A stretch of 64,000 bases of DNA from Rhizobium anhuiense (GTDB lineage: Bacteria; Pseudomonadota; Alphaproteobacteria; Rhizobiales; Rhizobiaceae), in NCBI RefSeq assembly GCF_003985145.1, contig NZ_ML133522.1, positions 62,001-126,000 of the forward strand. Reading direction: 5' to 3'. Below the pieces are notes generated by a model. The model saw only the letters and a program-made list of their open reading frames with translations, was not told where the DNA came from and ran no database searches. A program made the translations under genes and the position numbers. This document shows positions 8,670 to 18,084 of this stretch, piece by piece; position 1 is the first letter of the stretch, and the number at the start of each line of letters is the position of its first letter.

Positions 8670-8945
8670 ATGCAAAAGATCGGCATAGTGGATTGGCGCA
8701 GGAGCGAAGACTTCGCGCCTGTGATGCTTGTCATCGGCGGCAAGCCCAGGCTGGTTCGCTCTCTCCATGAGGTCGCCGACGCCCTTATTGCCGCCTGGCC
8801 GACAGACGACGGCAAGGAATATATCGCAGCCATAAAAACATGCCTGGATGCCATCCAGGGCAATATTCCGGCCACGGTAGCCCGCGCAGCACTCATTCAC
8901 GCTGCGGAAGAAGCCGGAATTCGCGTCATCGCGGTCGTTCACTGA
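8670..8945 (+). CDS. DUF982 family protein
   Basis: 91 residues with the DUF982 layout: an N-terminal beta segment (PVMLVIGGKPRLVRSLHEVA), a central AWPTDDGKEYIAAIKTCLDA, and a helical end with TVARAALIHAAEEAGIRV. The family is small, mostly restricted to Rhizobiales and usually multi-copy. Its biochemical role is unknown. AAGGCGG lies about 6 bp upstream of the ATG. It is transcribed away from the BON gene and convergently with the DUF882 gene. Confidence 0.75.
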   Translation: MQKIGIVDWRRSEDFAPVMLVIGGKPRLVRSLHEVADALIAAWPTDDGKEYIAAIKTCLDAIQGNIPATVARAALIHAAEEAGIRVIAVVH

Positions 8946-8990
8946 GATTTTTGCAAGCTCGTGCAGCGCATCAAGCCTTGATGATTGCGG

Positions 8991-10361
8991 TCAGCCCTCC
9001 GGGGGCGACGCAAACCGGCTCGCATCGAACAGGTCTATGGCGGCGACCGGAGTGATGTCCTGACCTGAGGTCGCGGCATCGACCTCACGATGAACCGTGC
9101 GGGGGGAAACGCGAGGCGCGTTCAATTCCATCACCTCGCCGGGAGAATGCAGCGCCCATTTCATCAGCGCCGCCTCGGACGTCGATTGAAAGAAACTTGC
9201 TTCTTCCCAGGAAGCGGTCATCGGCAGGGAGGCGATCATATCAGCGCCCTGCTTGGAGGCATGGTGTGCAACACGGAGAGGTTCGAAGCGCGCATAGCCC
9301 GGCAATGCAGGCGCAGGTCTCTCCGGAAGCACTTCAATTGGGCCGATCGATGCCGTCTCCAGTTTGTCATCCACATCAGCGTCGTGTTCGAGGGTGGCCG
9401 GCCGCATCGCCGGTATCGGAATCGGCAAAGATGAAACATCTGGAGCGGACTGTTTGTCATCCCGCTCGACTGCGCCGGTCTGCAGCGCCAGCGCACTCAA
9501 TGCCCGGCTTTTGGGCGTGGGCAGAAGCGCCGTCACGAGGTTGTTATCTCCAGTATCGCCGCTCGGCCTGGTCGATGCGCCCACCTCTTCGTCTTCGCCA
9601 GCGGCACTGGCGATCTGGATCGAGGCGGGGCCGCCGCGCTTCTTGTAGTTCGCAACCGCCTGATTGTATCCAGGCAGCGGCCGGCCATCGGCAGGGAGAT
9701 GCATCGTCTGCCCGTTCGGGAACAGTCGGGCGAGTTCCTGCCGGGACATGCGGGGCCAGGCCCTGACATTGCCGACGTCGAGATGCACGAAGGGCGATCC
9801 CGAGGTCGGATAATATCCGACGCCGCCGCCCTGCATCTGCATGGCCAGCGCCCGCAGCGTCGAAAGCTTCACGCCGGGAACGTAGAAATCCATCGCCTTG
9901 CCCAGCATATGCTGGCTCTTCTTGGCGACGCCCGTGCTGCGCGAGCGGTTGCGGAGCATGTTGTTGGTGGTGGGCGAACGATAGGCGGAGACGATATGGA
10001 TATAGTCCTTGCCGCCGCTGCGCTTATACACCTCCCAGACCAGGTCGAGCAGCCGCGGATCCATCCGGGTCGGCTCGTTCCTTCGCCAGTCGCGCAGAAA
10101 CCGATTGATCTGGGCAAGGCCTTTGGGATCGAACTTTCCGTCGCGCTTATAGGTGATCGTGGCCCGCTCGCCGGTATGGGTAAAGAACAGCTTCAGGGCC
10201 CGGTCTTCCGCCGAGGCAAAGGATGCCGAGCCGACAAGCGCCGGCAGCGCAAACAGAGCCGGCAGAATGGTCTTGGCGACCAACCGTTCCGCACGCGACA
10301 GTAGCGTGGCAATTCCGCCCAAGCCTGCGCCCGATAATCCTCGCACTGGATACTTTAACAC
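8991..10361 (-). CDS. Exported DUF882 protein (peptidase M15/YcbK-like)
   Basis: About 456 residues. A basic N-terminus and hydrophobic segment ending ...SASFASAED look like a signal peptide. Residues about 55-215 form the DUF882/M15 fold with zinc ligands visible in SQHMLGKAMDFYVPG (His and Asp) and FVHLDVG (His). Such proteins resemble peptidoglycan L,D/D,D-endopeptidases. The C-terminal 230 residues are low complexity and probably disordered. I prefer the GTG at 10361, with GGCGGG 7 bp upstream; a TTG at 10367 is equally in frame. Rhizobial homologues are often lone genes. Confidence 0.8.
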   Translation of the reverse strand: MLKYPVRGLSGAGLGGIATLLSRAERLVAKTILPALFALPALVGSASFASAEDRALKLFFTHTGERATITYKRDGKFDPKGLAQINRFLRDWRRNEPTRMDPRLLDLVWEVYKRSGGKDYIHIVSAYRSPTTNNMLRNRSRSTGVAKKSQHMLGKAMDFYVPGVKLSTLRALAMQMQGGGVGYYPTSGSPFVHLDVGNVRAWPRMSRQELARLFPNGQTMHLPADGRPLPGYNQAVANYKKRGGPASIQIASAAGEDEEVGASTRPSGDTGDNNLVTALLPTPKSRALSALALQTGAVERDDKQSAPDVSSLPIPIPAMRPATLEHDADVDDKLETASIGPIEVLPERPAPALPGYARFEPLRVAHHASKQGADMIASLPMTASWEEASFFQSTSEAALMKWALHSPGEVMELNAPRVSPRTVHREVDAATSGQDITPVAAIDLFDASRFASPPEG

Positions 10362-10783
10362 GAACAATCCCGCCTACACCAAACACGCGACGATGTGCGG
10401 GAACCTCCGCATCCATCACGCCCAGTAAAGCCAGCTTATGGTCAACAAATCGCTAACAAGCGTAACCGGTGCTCCGCTCCTACACTGTCCTCGCCGCCCC
10501 AATCCGCCTTTCTATGGACGAGCAACGGGAGTTTTCTCCATAGCAGGCGCGATCTCTCACCCAACCGGATTATTGAAATCACCGGTCCGGTCTATAGTTG
10601 AGCAGGTTTCGGCGACCCCATGAGAAATAGTCGTCGATTGGGCTCGATCTTCGCGACGAACGCTCTTTTAAAGATCATGCCCGAAGCAAGCGGATGTGGC
10701 TGGTGTAAAGGAACCCTCATGGCTGGAGCAGCCTTGATCGGTCTGAGGCTCCATGTCATCGGATGATGTTTGAAGGTAACGGC

Positions 10784-11722
10784 ATGCGCAAAACAATGGC
10801 AGTCGGCCTCGCCGCCTTGATCGCCATGTACTTTCTCGGCGGCATGAGCGCGAGACATGAGACATTTCCTTGGCCACAACTTTCCGCGATGAGGAAAATG
10901 GTTGGCGGAGAGAAGGCGACTGCTCCAAGCCGTTATACGTTCGACGACAAGGAACGACTCATCGGGGATGAATCAAAAACGCTTGTGAACTGCCCGGCTC
11001 AAACTGACCGAACGGCTGTCTTACTCATTCTTGGCCAATCGAACGCGGCCAACGACAGTGGACAACGGTACAAGTCAAATTATGGCGCTCGCGTTATAAA
11101 CGCCTTTGACAAACGGTGCTTCATCGCCGCGTCGCCACTCCTTGGATCGACCGATACCAAGGGAGAGTATTGGACGCTTCTTGGCAACAATTTGATCGCA
11201 TCGGGACAAAATGACAGCGTCATCCTCGCACCCCTCGCATATTCCGGATCTGAGGTCGCACGATGGGCGAAAGGCGGTGACCTCAATCCTATGCTGGTCG
11301 ATACAATGAAACAGCTTCAGGATTCCGGTTATCGGATAACGAGCGTCCTCTGGATGCAAGGAGAGGCGGACCTCGTTATCGGCACCACTGCGGAGGCCTA
11401 CCAGAACCGTTTCATGTCGATGGTTGACACATTGCGTCAGCACGGCGTCGAAGCACCGGTTTACATTTCGATCGCATCGAAATGCCTCGAACCGAGCAAC
11501 GGCGGCTTCAAGGAGCATATTCCGGACAACGCGATAGTACGGGCGCAACTGGCCCTATCAAGAAGCGGCCCCGGTATCCGAGAGGGCGTCAATTCCGACG
11601 CGTTGCTCGATGGAGAAGACCGCTACGACGATTGCCATATCGGGGGCACAGGCGCGGAGAAACTGTCGCGGGCCTGGCTGAACCTTCTGCGCGGCGATGG
11701 CCGACTGGAAACCTCGCGATAA
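10784..11722 (+). CDS. Exported SASA-domain esterase (sialate O-acetylesterase-like)
   Basis: About 312 residues from the ATG at 10784. A single hydrophobic segment (GLAALIAMYFLGG) near the N-terminus is a signal anchor or signal peptide. The SASA/CE6 fold shows the serine block LILGQSNAAN, the middle block WMQGEADLV, and a C-terminal YDDCHIGGTGAEKL that supplies Asp and His. It probably removes O-acyl groups from a glycan. It could modify the surface polysaccharide made by the operon at the left edge, but nothing links them beyond proximity. The 420 bp upstream hold no gene I can support. Confidence 0.75.
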   Translation: MRKTMAVGLAALIAMYFLGGMSARHETFPWPQLSAMRKMVGGEKATAPSRYTFDDKERLIGDESKTLVNCPAQTDRTAVLLILGQSNAANDSGQRYKSNYGARVINAFDKRCFIAASPLLGSTDTKGEYWTLLGNNLIASGQNDSVILAPLAYSGSEVARWAKGGDLNPMLVDTMKQLQDSGYRITSVLWMQGEADLVIGTTAEAYQNRFMSMVDTLRQHGVEAPVYISIASKCLEPSNGGFKEHIPDNAIVRAQLALSRSGPGIREGVNSDALLDGEDRYDDCHIGGTGAEKLSRAWLNLLRGDGRLETSR

Positions 11723-11796
11723 TCTTCCCAGAACCGGTTTTCGCGCCTTAGCGAGCTTCAGCTTCGGGCTCTGAAAGCTGAACAAACTCTATGTCC

Positions 11797-12123
11797 TCAG
11801 AAGTTTGGACTATTCTCGTGGCCCTCCAACTCAGGGCACCCCCTGATGTTGCCGAAACCGATCGTTCGCCGGTCGCCGGATTCATCCAGACCTCTGAGCA
11901 CGATGATATTCTCATCCTGCTGTATAATCTCGCTACGATAGATACCGGCCCGAATCGCCCGGTTTTTCGCTTGGCTTATATTGCATTGCCCGGGCGGCGG
12001 AGTGACATGCCAGTATCTCGTACCTTGCCCATCCGAATGCCATCCGCCGGAAGCAGCGAATCCCGACAGACTGGATAGCAGTATGCCAGATGCCAATATC
12101 ACGCTGCCTAAAACCAGTTTCAT
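11797..12123 (-). CDS. Small secreted hypothetical protein
   Basis: 108 residues from the ATG at 12123. The signal peptide MKLVLGSVILASGILLSSLS is followed by GFAAS. The mature part is about 85 residues with two cysteines (GQCNISQAKNRAIRAGI and RGCPELEGHE), which could form one disulphide. I do not recognise the family. The helix QAKNRAIRAGI followed by a beta segment IIVLRGLDESGDRRTIGF suggests a small compact periplasmic fold. It is convergent with the SASA esterase gene. Confidence 0.55.
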   Translation of the reverse strand: MKLVLGSVILASGILLSSLSGFAASGGWHSDGQGTRYWHVTPPPGQCNISQAKNRAIRAGIYRSEIIQQDENIIVLRGLDESGDRRTIGFGNIRGCPELEGHENSPNF

Positions 12124-12639
12124 GTCATCTCCGTAAGCCGCGGCAGGGCTTGTCTTCGTTCTGCTTGTTCTGTTTTTCAACGGACAACCGGGTGTCCCAT
12201 GACGTCGCAGCCACATTAAGTGGCTCGCGCTAACACTGTGCTAACGCCGGTTTCGGCGGCAATTTGCGGATATTGGCACGGGTTGCGCCGGCATTGCTCG
12301 CCGAGGATCAAAAAGGAGCCCCGCCGAAACGCGGCTATTTGTGGAAAGGACGGACCGCACAGGAAGGAAGGGAAGCGGACAACCCCAGTTATGGGGCGCC
12401 TGTGCGATCCTTGTGCTCTAACAGTAGATAGCCGGAAAAGTTCCTTAAGGTTCCTGACCAATGAATGGCTCCGAACCGGCAGGAGAGGGCGGATCGCGAA
12501 GATTGCAAGGGGTGTGCTGCTGGAGACAGGAGACTCCTCTGCGCGATCCGCTCCGAGCCAAGTAACACTTTTGTATGACAACAGTTCCGGTGCAATTCTG
12601 CACGGTAATAGTATTGTCGACGTCAAGAGACCTGCTAAT

Positions 12640-12676
12640 GCCAAAAAAGGACCCCGCTTCTGAGCGGGGCTAAGGT
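12640..12676 (-). terminator. Rho-independent terminator, leftward
   Basis: On the reverse strand GCCCCGCT-CAGA-AGCGGGGT is followed by CC and TTTTTT. No intact leftward gene ends here. It may terminate a transcript across the decayed region to its right, or a small RNA. The 12124-13245 stretch otherwise holds only the fragment at 12847-13086. Confidence 0.55.
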
Positions 12677-12846
12677 TGAGGTGGGCCGAACAGCTAAATG
12701 TCGTGTGGCTGTTGTATAACAAATCTCCGCACGGCCCGAAGGTATTACGATCAACGGAGCAAATTGTTCCGCGCCGACAGATTTTTTTAATCAGTCGCAC
12801 CATTCGTTCCGCCGCTTCGCGCTCCACGTCTTGGCGAAGCCATCCT

Positions 12847-13086
12847 TTAGCAGTTTCTTGTCGACTTCCGGCCGTGCGGTCGGTCGCGAAGTGCCTCTAG
12901 CAGCCGCAGGGTCGTTACATCGATCCCATGGTATTCGCGGACGGCTAGGACTACCGACTGCGCATCCTGCCACCAAGGGAGATCAGCCGGGACCAATGCC
13001 AGTCGGCCGATCATGGCACCCTCTGGCGTAACGAGCACCGGACGGGCGATACGCGGCGGCGCCTCCGATTGCTTCTCGCCGTCCAT
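12847..13086 (-). pseudogene. Fragment resembling the N-terminus of an aminoglycoside-phosphotransferase-type kinase
   Basis: A 79-residue frame. Its middle (MIGRLALVPADLPWWQDAQS, then VVLAVREYHGIDVTTLRLLE) resembles the opening of APH-family kinases that begin with a PWWQEV..V..A.RE motif. Homology-like sequence stops after RLLEA, and the kinase catalytic core (HGD, DWE) is not present downstream in any frame. I read it as a truncated gene; a small independent protein is possible. Confidence 0.35.
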
Positions 13087-13245
13087 CGTCGCGGTAGAGC
13101 AACAGCGATCGTCCTTGATCGGGTTCCCGTGCGGTCCAGGCTAATAGCCTCCCCGGGGGCATGGGGGCGCCCTTGCGATTGATCGTTATCCGAAGAGAGC
13201 ACGGCGAAGATGCCGTTGACGCGAGACCGGACGTCGGGCGCCGCC

Positions 13246-13599
13246 CTATTGCCCGCCCAGTTTCCAACTGTCCCCAGACGGACAGGCTACGCCGTTGAAG
13301 CGCGTCATGCCGTCGAGCGATTGCCGACTGGTTACAAAACCGCGACATCCGTCCGGCCCATCGTTACTGGCATCGATCTGTTCGATAACGCCCGCGCTGC
13401 CCGTCGATGGGTTGGCCCAAGCAAGCGCAGTCGCACCGACGGCACCGCGACCGACCGTATCTGCGATCACCGCTTGATCGGTCAAAGGCGTCTGGTGCTG
13501 GATTGCTGACTGGGCGAGGGGAGTCTCAAGCGGCTCGATATGAGAGCACGCCGCCAAGGCTGCGATGCTCATTGCCGAGATGAAGTGCTTTGGAGTCAT
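13246..13599 (-). CDS. Outer-membrane lipoprotein, RT0821/Lpp0805-like surface antigen
   Basis: 117 residues. The lipobox SIAALAAC places the lipidated cysteine at residue 18. The C-terminal half, with WANPSTGSAGVIEQID, CRGFVTSRQSLDGM and GVACPSGDSWKL, matches the C-terminal part of rickettsial 17-kDa-type surface antigens: a small beta fold with two cysteines likely in a disulphide. Family members often have a glycine-zipper after the lipobox; here that segment is short (VGRGAVGATALAW). It is a single gene in an accessory region. Confidence 0.6.
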   Translation of the reverse strand: MTPKHFISAMSIAALAACSHIEPLETPLAQSAIQHQTPLTDQAVIADTVGRGAVGATALAWANPSTGSAGVIEQIDASNDGPDGCRGFVTSRQSLDGMTRFNGVACPSGDSWKLGGQ

Positions 13600-13778
13600 C
13601 GCTCGGATAAAGCGCTTTGCCTGTTGTGTTTCAAGTTACGAATAGTTCACATTCTGGCGAGGTCTGAAGAAAACGAGGTCGCGTTTCAACCGTTCGCTAC
13701 GATTACCGTGATGACCAAGTCTCCGTTGCTCGCCCAAGCGACACCCAGTAGTCTCGCCGTCTCATCGACATATCGACA

Positions 13779-14246
13779 GTGGCACGCATCGATTCCATGG
13801 CAATTCTCTTCAAAACAACAATCAGCGAAAACACCGCATTCGAGATGATCGAACGGTCACTGTCAGGTGTTTACCAATATGACGGTTATCTCAATGTCGT
13901 TAGCGATGCGGGCGAGACGGCATTGTCTTGGGGTCCGGCAATGCATGCCGAAGAGTTCAAGGCAGAAGTCAGCCAAATCCTGCGGCAGACTTGGGATGCT
14001 GCCCGCTTCTGGGTCATTTATGAGCGCCGCGAAGACCGGAAGGATCCAGAAGGGACTGACATCCGTAACGCGGCTTTCCGCCTGACGCGCGGATACAGCG
14101 GCGTTATCGTTGTCACGCTCAGCCTCCTTGGGAAGCGTGACAGCGCCAACGACCTGGAACTCGTCTTCGTCTGCTTCGAGCAGGATTTTCACAGGAGGAA
14201 TTTTCGCGTGCGCTACGAGGGTAAGCCGATACCAGACCCGGACTGA
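13779..14246 (+). CDS. Hypothetical protein
   Basis: A frame of 155 residues from a GTG, or 149 from the ATG at 13797. I do not recognise it. It is mixed alpha/beta with no signal peptide or membrane segment (for example DAARFWVIYERREDRKDPEG and GVIVVTLSLLGKRDSANDLE). No convincing ribosome binding site precedes either start. It lies next to insertion-sequence relics and may belong to the same transferred or decaying stretch. A competing reverse frame at 13863-14192 looks less protein-like. Confidence 0.4.
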   Translation: MARIDSMAILFKTTISENTAFEMIERSLSGVYQYDGYLNVVSDAGETALSWGPAMHAEEFKAEVSQILRQTWDAARFWVIYERREDRKDPEGTDIRNAAFRLTRGYSGVIVVTLSLLGKRDSANDLELVFVCFEQDFHRRNFRVRYEGKPIPDPD

Positions 14247-14293
14247 TGTTGCGCGAGGACGTGGTGTTCACGCGCGCGACCCGTTCTACGTTC

Positions 14294-14430
14294 GATTTGA
14301 AGGCGAGGGCAAGGCACGAGAACTGGCGACCATCGCTTCGCTCATCGAGACCGGCAAACTCAATGCCGTCGATCCGGAGACCTATCTCACCGCCACGCTC
14401 ACTGCCATAGATGAGCTATTGCCGTGGAAG
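14294..14430 (+). pseudogene. IS66-family transposase C-terminal remnant (copy 1)
   Basis: The frame reads KARELATIASLIETGKLNAV, then DPETYLTATLTAIDELLPW. This is the signature tail of IS66 TnpC transposases (ATIASLIETCKLNxVDPxxYL..TL..I...DELLPW). The usual NGHxQSRI segment before DELLPW is deleted, and nothing upstream in frame looks like the rest of the transposase. The frame carries on into unrelated sequence to 14532. Confidence 0.7.
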
Positions 14431-14763
14431 GAAATCACAGGCTTCGACTTTGACGACGGCCCGCTTAAGATGTGTTGGAACTGGCAACACCATCGCACGC
14501 AGGATGCTCCGACAGAGTACCTATGCCCATGATCAATCGGGAGGTTGGCCGCCCGCGAACCGTCTGTGCCGAGGGGTAAGGGGGATTCCCGGAAACGAGT
14601 TTGAAAAGGGTGCTCCGGATCAGGGGCAGACACCCTTTTCGTGCTGAGTTTTGCAATCTCAGCGGAACGGAAGTTAGCAGAGAGATTGCTGTCTACCATC
14701 GGACCGAAGTCCGACTCACTCGCAATAATTCGTCGATGTCAGCAGCCGAGGTGACACCATCAG

Positions 14764-14861
14764 TCAATGCGTCCCTTGATGCGTCTGCCTATATGACCGC
14801 CACGCTCACTGCTGCCGTCAACGGCCACAAGCAGAGCCGAATCGTGGAGCTCCTACCGTAG
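14764..14861 (+). pseudogene. IS66-family transposase C-terminal remnant (copy 2)
   Basis: Reads SLDASAYMTATLTAAVNGHK, then QSRIVELLP and a stop. This is the same IS66 tail as copy 1, but it keeps the NGHKQSRI segment that copy 1 has lost, so the two are separate relics and not one broken copy. The 14862-15420 stretch after it shows scattered coding-like fragments but no gene I can name. Confidence 0.65.
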
Positions 14862-15424
14862 AATTATCCGGTGGAGTAACGCATATCAAAACCGCAGTCG
14901 CGATCGATCCGAAGCGGACGTTGTATCTACGTTCACCGAAGCTGCACTACTAGATCACCAATGGACGTGGCAGGCACGTGTTGCTCCGTTTTTCCGTTAC
15001 GCACGCTGAAGTGAGCCAGACGCGGATGGTTCGGCGATGCGGCGAAGTGGGCGTTTCCGAATCCTGTCTGCAGCGAACTCCGGCAGGCGTTCCAGGAGGG
15101 AAGGGATGATGCAGATCGCCCAACCCGGAATGTACAATGTCACGTATTCACCGCCGCGGATAGGCGTTCATGACAAGGCAATCTTTGAGTTGCGTAGTGC
15201 CTCTACGTCAGGGTTGTGGCGGACGCTTCGAGGATCAACGTGCTTACAAAAATCAGGCGCAGGAAGGATTGCGCAGGGCCTACATCCATGCTCTCGCATC
15301 CGAGGCGCGCGTGCCCGCCTGTTGAAGTGGAGGGTGAGCTGTCTTCTCGTCGGCCATCGACCCTCAAACAGGTGAAAACGGTAAGGGGGCGAAGCTTATG
15401 GCTATGAGTCAGCCTTCAAAACGG

Positions 15425-15501
15425 TGGCGCACCCGACAGGATTCGAACCTGTGACCTTTGGAATCGGAATCCAACACTCTATCCAGCTGAGCTACGGGTG
15501 C
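15425..15501 (-). tRNA. tRNA-Arg (CCG anticodon)
   Basis: The reverse strand folds as a cloverleaf. The acceptor stem is GCACCCG/CGGGTGC with discriminator G and an encoded CCA. The D arm is in AGCTCAGCTGGATAGAGT. The anticodon stem is TTGGA/TCCAA with loop TTCCGAT (anticodon CCG, reading CGG). The T arm is ACAGG-TTCGAAT-CCTGT. The 77 nt include CCA. It marks the right border of the accessory stretch. Confidence 0.95.
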
Positions 15502-15644
15502 ATGCCGAAGGCGGTTTGAATCGCCTGTCCGATGGGTGGTTCTTAGCCTAGCTTGCGGCTGGCTTCAATCGCGAAATTCTCGGAAATACCGATGCTTGCA
15601 GTTTGACGGGTGTTTTTATCCGTCAGCCCCAGGGAACGCCACAT

Positions 15645-15677
15645 AAAAAAACTCCGCCGTCCTTGCGGGCGGCGGAG
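15645..15677 (-). terminator. Rho-independent terminator of the xylFHG operon
   Basis: On the reverse strand the stem CTCCGCCG/CGGCGGAG is followed by a run of seven T, about 35 bp after the xylG stop. Confidence 0.85.
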
Positions 15678-15709
15678 CGTGATTGTTGTGGACTGTCGCC
15701 TTATGGCGG

Positions 15710-16510
15710 TCAGATCTGCATGGCGCCGGGGCCGGGAATGGCCTTTGGCGGCACCTTGCCGAGGATGATCATGCCGAGGACCTCGTCCTTGGTCACATCC
15801 TCGGTGCGGGCGTGGCCCACCACCTGGCCGTTCTTCATCACCGAGACGCGGTCGGCGAGGTCGAAGACGTCGTGGATGTCGTGGCTGATGAGGAAGATAC
15901 CGATGCCTTCCTTCTTCAACTGCTTGATCAGTTCGCCGACCTGCGCCGTCTCCTGGGGCCCGAGTGCCGCCGTCGGCTCGTCCATGATCAGGATGCGGGC
16001 GTTGAAGAGGATGGCGCGCGCAATTGCCACCGATTGCCGCTGGCCGCCCGAAAGCGCCTTCACCGGTTCCTTGAAGCGCTTGAAGTTGGGGTTGAGCCGC
16101 CCCATCACCTCGCGGGCCGAGGCCTCCATCGCCACGTCGTCGAGCGTGCCCCAGCGGGTCTTCAGCTCGCGGCCGAGATAGAGGTTGGCGGCGGCGTCGA
16201 CATTGTCGGCGACGGCGAGCGTCTGGTAGATCGTCTCGATCCCGTATTTCTTGGCATCGCGCGGATTGCGGATGTCGGCCGGCTCGCCGTTGATCAGGAT
16301 CTCGCCGCCATCACGCTTGTAGGCGCCGGAGAGGATCTTGATGAGCGTCGACTTGCCGGCGCCGTTATGGCCGAGCAGGGCGACCACTTCGCCGGGGTAG
16401 AGATCGACCGAGGCATTGTCCACGGCGTGAATGCCGCCGAAGGCGATCGAGATGTTTTTCAGTTCCACGAGGGGAGTGCGTTGATCAGCCATATCCAGGG
16501 CTCCTCTCAC
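15710..16510 (-). CDS. xylG: Sugar ABC transporter ATP-binding protein (xylose type)
   Basis: 266 residues with one complete ABC ATPase domain: Walker [13 protein letters not shown] near residue 40, Q-loop TIYQTLAV, signature [14 protein letters not shown], Walker [14 protein letters not shown], and the switch His in ISHDIHD. It powers sugar import with the permease encoded just upstream; the two frames overlap by 4 bp (ATGA). The classical E. coli XylG is about 510 residues with two nucleotide-binding domains. This protein has only one, so two copies would be needed per transporter. The substrate is inferred from the XylF-like binding protein in the operon. Confidence 0.88.
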   Translation of the reverse strand: MRGALDMADQRTPLVELKNISIAFGGIHAVDNASVDLYPGEVVALLGHNGAGKSTLIKILSGAYKRDGGEILINGEPADIRNPRDAKKYGIETIYQTLAVADNVDAAANLYLGRELKTRWGTLDDVAMEASAREVMGRLNPNFKRFKEPVKALSGGQRQSVAIARAILFNARILIMDEPTAALGPQETAQVGELIKQLKKEGIGIFLISHDIHDVFDLADRVSVMKNGQVVGHARTEDVTKDEVLGMIILGKVPPKAIPGPGAMQI

Positions 16511-17820
16511 TTGGCACGGGCGCGGTAGACGGTGTCGAGCCAGACCGCCACGACAAGGACGGTGCCGACGACGACGCTCTGCAGCGGCGTGTCGACATGC
16601 GCGAGCACCATGCCCGACTGCAGCGACTGCATGACGAGCGCGCCGAGCATGGCGCCGGCGATGGTGCCGGTGCCGCCTGCCAGCGACGTTCCGCCGATGA
16701 CGGCGGCGGCGATGGTGTAGAGCTCGTCGAGCGTGCCCTGCGAGTTCGTTGCGGCGTTGAGGCGGGCGGTGGAAATCGCCGCTGCGATAGCGGCCAGAAC
16801 GCCCATCAGCGCGAAGATCCTCACGGTGACCCAGCGGGTCTTGATGCCGGCGAGTTCCGCCGCTTCGGGGTTGCCGCCGATCGCGAAGACATAGCGGCCG
16901 AAGCGAAGGCGTGTCGCGATGAAGGTCATGATGATGCCGACGACGATGGCGATCAGCACCGGCACGGCGATGCCGTATGGAATATCCAGGCCGGTCTCGG
17001 GCCAGGGAATATTGTTGGTCTCGGCATATTTCTTGGCGATGTTGATTGGCCAGTAATAGCTGTTGGCGATTGAGACCGCGCCGAGGATGAGCACGCAGCT
17101 CAGGATGGCGAGGAAATATTCAGCCCACATCGGCCGGCGCGGAAAGCCGAAGCGACGGCGCTGCCGGCGCGAGCCGACGATGCTGGCGATGACGAAGAGG
17201 CAGGCGCCGATACCGACGACCCAGCTCCAGGTGGCGCCGATCGAGCCTTCGGCGCCGCCGCCCATGATGCGGAAGGTCTGGTCCATCGGCGCAACCGTCT
17301 GGCCGCTGGTGACGAGCCAGGTCGCGCCGCGCCAGACGAGCAGGCCGCCGAGGGTGACGATGAAGGAGGGAACGTTGAGGAAGGCGATGATGATGCCCTG
17401 GAAGGCGCCGATCAGGAAGCCGGCTGCAATGCCGATCAGCAGCGTGATCGCCCAGGTGAAGGGGCTGTCGAAGCCGATATATTCCGGCAGGATCTTGGCC
17501 TGGGTGACACCCATGATCATGCCGCAGAGGCCGAGCACGGAACCGACCGAGAGGTCGATGTTGCGTGTGACGATGATCAGCACCATGCCCGTCGTCATGA
17601 TGGCGATGTCGGTCGTCTGAACCGAGAGGTTCCAGAGATTGCGCGGGGTCAGGAACAGGCCGCCGGTGATGATGTGGAAACCGATCCAGATGATGATGAG
17701 CGCGCCGATCATGCCGAGCAGGCGTGTGTCGATCTCGGTCGCGCGGAAGAAGCGGGTCACCGGATTGGCTTCCGCCGTTCGCGGCCCGCTTGATGTTGTG
17801 GATTTTACCATTTCGGCCAT
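16507..17820 (-). CDS. xylH: Sugar ABC transporter permease (xylose type)
   Basis: 437 residues with about ten hydrophobic membrane segments. It carries the BPD_transp_2 signature of CUT2 permeases ([37 protein letters not shown]) and the cytoplasmic coupling region [17 protein letters not shown]. The length is usual for XylH. It forms the transmembrane channel for the sugar delivered by the periplasmic binding protein. It overlaps xylG by 4 bp and follows xylF after about 260 bp, so the binding protein may be expressed separately at a higher level. Confidence 0.88.
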   Translation of the reverse strand: MAEMVKSTTSSGPRTAEANPVTRFFRATEIDTRLLGMIGALIIIWIGFHIITGGLFLTPRNLWNLSVQTTDIAIMTTGMVLIIVTRNIDLSVGSVLGLCGMIMGVTQAKILPEYIGFDSPFTWAITLLIGIAAGFLIGAFQGIIIAFLNVPSFIVTLGGLLVWRGATWLVTSGQTVAPMDQTFRIMGGGAEGSIGATWSWVVGIGACLFVIASIVGSRRQRRRFGFPRRPMWAEYFLAILSCVLILGAVSIANSYYWPINIAKKYAETNNIPWPETGLDIPYGIAVPVLIAIVVGIIMTFIATRLRFGRYVFAIGGNPEAAELAGIKTRWVTVRIFALMGVLAAIAAAISTARLNAATNSQGTLDELYTIAAAVIGGTSLAGGTGTIAGAMLGALVMQSLQSGMVLAHVDTPLQSVVVGTVLVVAVWLDTVYRARAK

Positions 17821-18084
17821 GGGTTTGCCGTTCCCCCACTGTGTTTGGACGGACGCGCCGGCGTGCCCGAATCTGCCATCGGCGTCATGCGTCTGTTCTT
17901 CAACTAACCATCGCGATGCTTGCGGAAACCGGTCGCGTGGCGTCGCGACACCCTTCCGGCAGGGAATGAAAACCCGCGATGGTGCGGCGAGGCGGAGAAA
18001 ACTTCGTCGTTGGAATTCTCATCCGCGTCCGGCGCCGCAGCGATGTTGCGCTGCGGCGCCGGCAATTTCAATTACAGCCGCGGC

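Noticed and set aside
12216..12827. Overlapping open frames of 203 (reverse) and 147 (forward) codons
   Set aside because: Neither has a ribosome binding site or recognisable domain. Their composition (many Arg, Ser, Pro and Cys) is typical of non-coding frames, and a terminator cuts through both.
12640..12830. Leftward small RNA ending at the 12.65-kb terminator
   Set aside because: The terminator is convincing, but I found no promoter at a sensible distance and no match to rhizobial small RNAs I know.
15037..15420. Possible gene between the IS66 relic and the tRNA
   Set aside because: Short coding-like bits appear in different frames but none is intact or recognisable. I could not decide between pseudogene and non-coding DNA.
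15425..15501. Duplicate of the tRNA-Arg 3' end as an island attachment site
   Set aside because: I looked along the left 15 kb for a second copy of the T-arm sequence and saw none, and there is no integrase gene in the window.
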